From: Aquaticitalea lipolytica
Lineage (GTDB): Bacteria; Bacteroidota; Bacteroidia; Flavobacteriales; Flavobacteriaceae
Direction: 5' to 3'
Assembly: GCF_014641635.1 (NCBI RefSeq)
Contig: NZ_BMIC01000004.1
Span: 140,791-204,790 of the forward strand
Length of the DNA: 64,000 bases
The notes beneath the pieces are model-generated. The model searched no databases. It was not told where the DNA came from and worked only from the letters and a program-made list of their open reading frames with translations. Each line of letters begins with the position of its first letter. Position 1 is the first letter of the stretch. This document shows positions 63,560 through 64,000 of this stretch, piece after piece. The position numbers and the translations under genes are program-made.

Positions 63560-64000
63560 AATTACTTAAATTATTTATTATTGTAAAGGTACAAAATCGT
63601 ACTCTAAGTATTAATATTATAAAACCCTACTTTAATAAAATATGGTTAATGTTAACAACCATAAAAATTATATTCATTAGTTGTTAATATCTTGTCGTTA
63701 AAATCTCAAACAAAAATTTTATTTACTCAGGAATTTTTACAAGCAAAAACGTAAAGATGAAAACCTAAAATTTAACTCACTTTTTTTTGGTTATTTATCA
63801 GACTTAAAATTGATATATATAAACAAGAAATAGAAATATTTTTATTAAAATTTAGTTATTAAAATCAATTATAAACAGTTGTTAATAACATATAAAAGTC
63901 ACTTTAAAATCAACCTTTTATATACATATATAATGTTAACTATGTATTAATAAACTGTAAATAGAATAGTATCATAGTAAAACATAAAAAAGTTATACCT
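63560..64000. other. AT-rich non-coding end of the window, upstream of rpiB
   Basis: No convincing gene is seen in 441 bases on either strand. A TACCTTTA -7-like element on the minus strand (63584-63591) may drive rpiB. The word AGTTGTTAATA occurs at 63679 and 63877, and TAATGTTAAC at 63647 and 63931. The region also holds the inverted repeat listed next. It may contain the promoter of a gene outside the window. Confidence 0.6.
63641..63663. repeat. Inverted repeat TATGGTT-N9-AACCATA upstream of rpiB
   Basis: Perfect 7-bp arms (63641-63647 and 63657-63663) flank a 9-base spacer that itself contains the GTTAAC palindrome. The dyad lies 82 bases upstream of rpiB, a position suited to an operator. 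Confidence 0.4.

Noticed and set aside
63560..64000. Chromosomal replication origin
   Set aside because: AT-rich with repeated words, but no TTATCCACA-type DnaA boxes, no dnaA or other origin-linked gene; kept only as a low-confidence possibility.
1..64000. Defence island, prophage, integron, CRISPR array or secondary-metabolite cluster
   Set aside because: No Cas, restriction, transposase, integrase, NRPS or PKS motif was found, and no regularly spaced repeat array; the genes are almost all core functions.

Overview
The window is a chromosomal segment of an AT-rich Bacteroidota, most likely a marine-type Flavobacteriaceae. The basis is: two type IX secretion (T9SS) cargo proteins (C-terminal types A and B), a TonB-family outer-membrane barrel, a PID-CTERM-like sorting signal, many lipoproteins, -7 elements of the form TAnnTTTG, very few Shine-Dalgarno sequences, and gene neighbourhoods typical of the family (DUF177-rpmF-fabH-accB-accC; tdk-alr; dadA-like-mtgA-gre-like). 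I see no phage, insertion sequence, CRISPR array, rRNA operon or plasmid-like module. Nearly all of it is dense core genome with short spacers.

Layout. 0-5 kb: end of an OmpA/TSP3 protein, an AddB-like PD-(D/E)XK nuclease, tRNA-Ala(GGC) and a universal stress protein. 4.8-8.7 kb: GNAT acetyltransferase translationally coupled to a MATE pump, a 32-residue membrane miniprotein, a 2OG-Fe(II) oxygenase, queD and lpxH. 8.7-14.9 kb: osmC-recJ-MFS operon, an AhpD-like protein with a YwqK-like lipoprotein, an Fe-S uracil-DNA glycosylase and rsmI. 15-25.8 kb: a T9SS type B adhesin-like protein, tdk-alr, mscL, asd, a diheme cytochrome lipoprotein and a VCBS/UnbV T9SS type A protein. 25.9-29.1 kb: an ABC ATPase convergent with an FAD oxidoreductase-mtgA-gre operon. 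29.1-33.1 kb: an operon of a lipoprotein and two related large envelope proteins of unknown function. 33.1-38.8 kb: pdxA-DUF177-rpmF and fabH-accB-accC, with ribE divergent. 38.8-42.8 kb: a PID-CTERM miniprotein, tRNA(CAT), mce, rbfA, a LolC/E-like permease and dusB. 42.8-47.9 kb: M28 peptidase, PD40 lipoprotein and outer-membrane barrel. 48-53.9 kb: lepA and an ion-transport cluster (DUF202, SLC13, cation/proton antiporter). 54-61.8 kb: MBL hydrolase-S8 protease-M1 peptidase, rnpA-S41 protease, tandem OmpA protein and DUF1801. 61.8-63.6 kb: rpiB-CDF-elaA operon. The last 441 bases are non-coding and very AT-rich.

How the genes fit together. Much of the content is envelope biogenesis (lpxH, mtgA, alr, fabH, accB/C, LolC/E-like permease, OmpA proteins) and secreted or periplasmic proteolysis (S8, M1, S41, M28). 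Ion and osmotic homeostasis (mscL, antiporter, SLC13, CDF) and translation or RNA maintenance (lepA, rbfA, rnpA, dusB, rsmI, rpmF) make up most of the rest.

The least explained items are the operon at 29.1-33.1 kb, whose two big proteins look like diverged tandem paralogues; the PID-CTERM miniprotein; the 32-residue membrane peptide; and three families of short interspersed repeats lying directly upstream of start codons. Start codons were moved downstream of the longest open frame wherever an ATG begins the conserved or signal-peptide part. No database search could be run, so family names rest on motifs read by eye.
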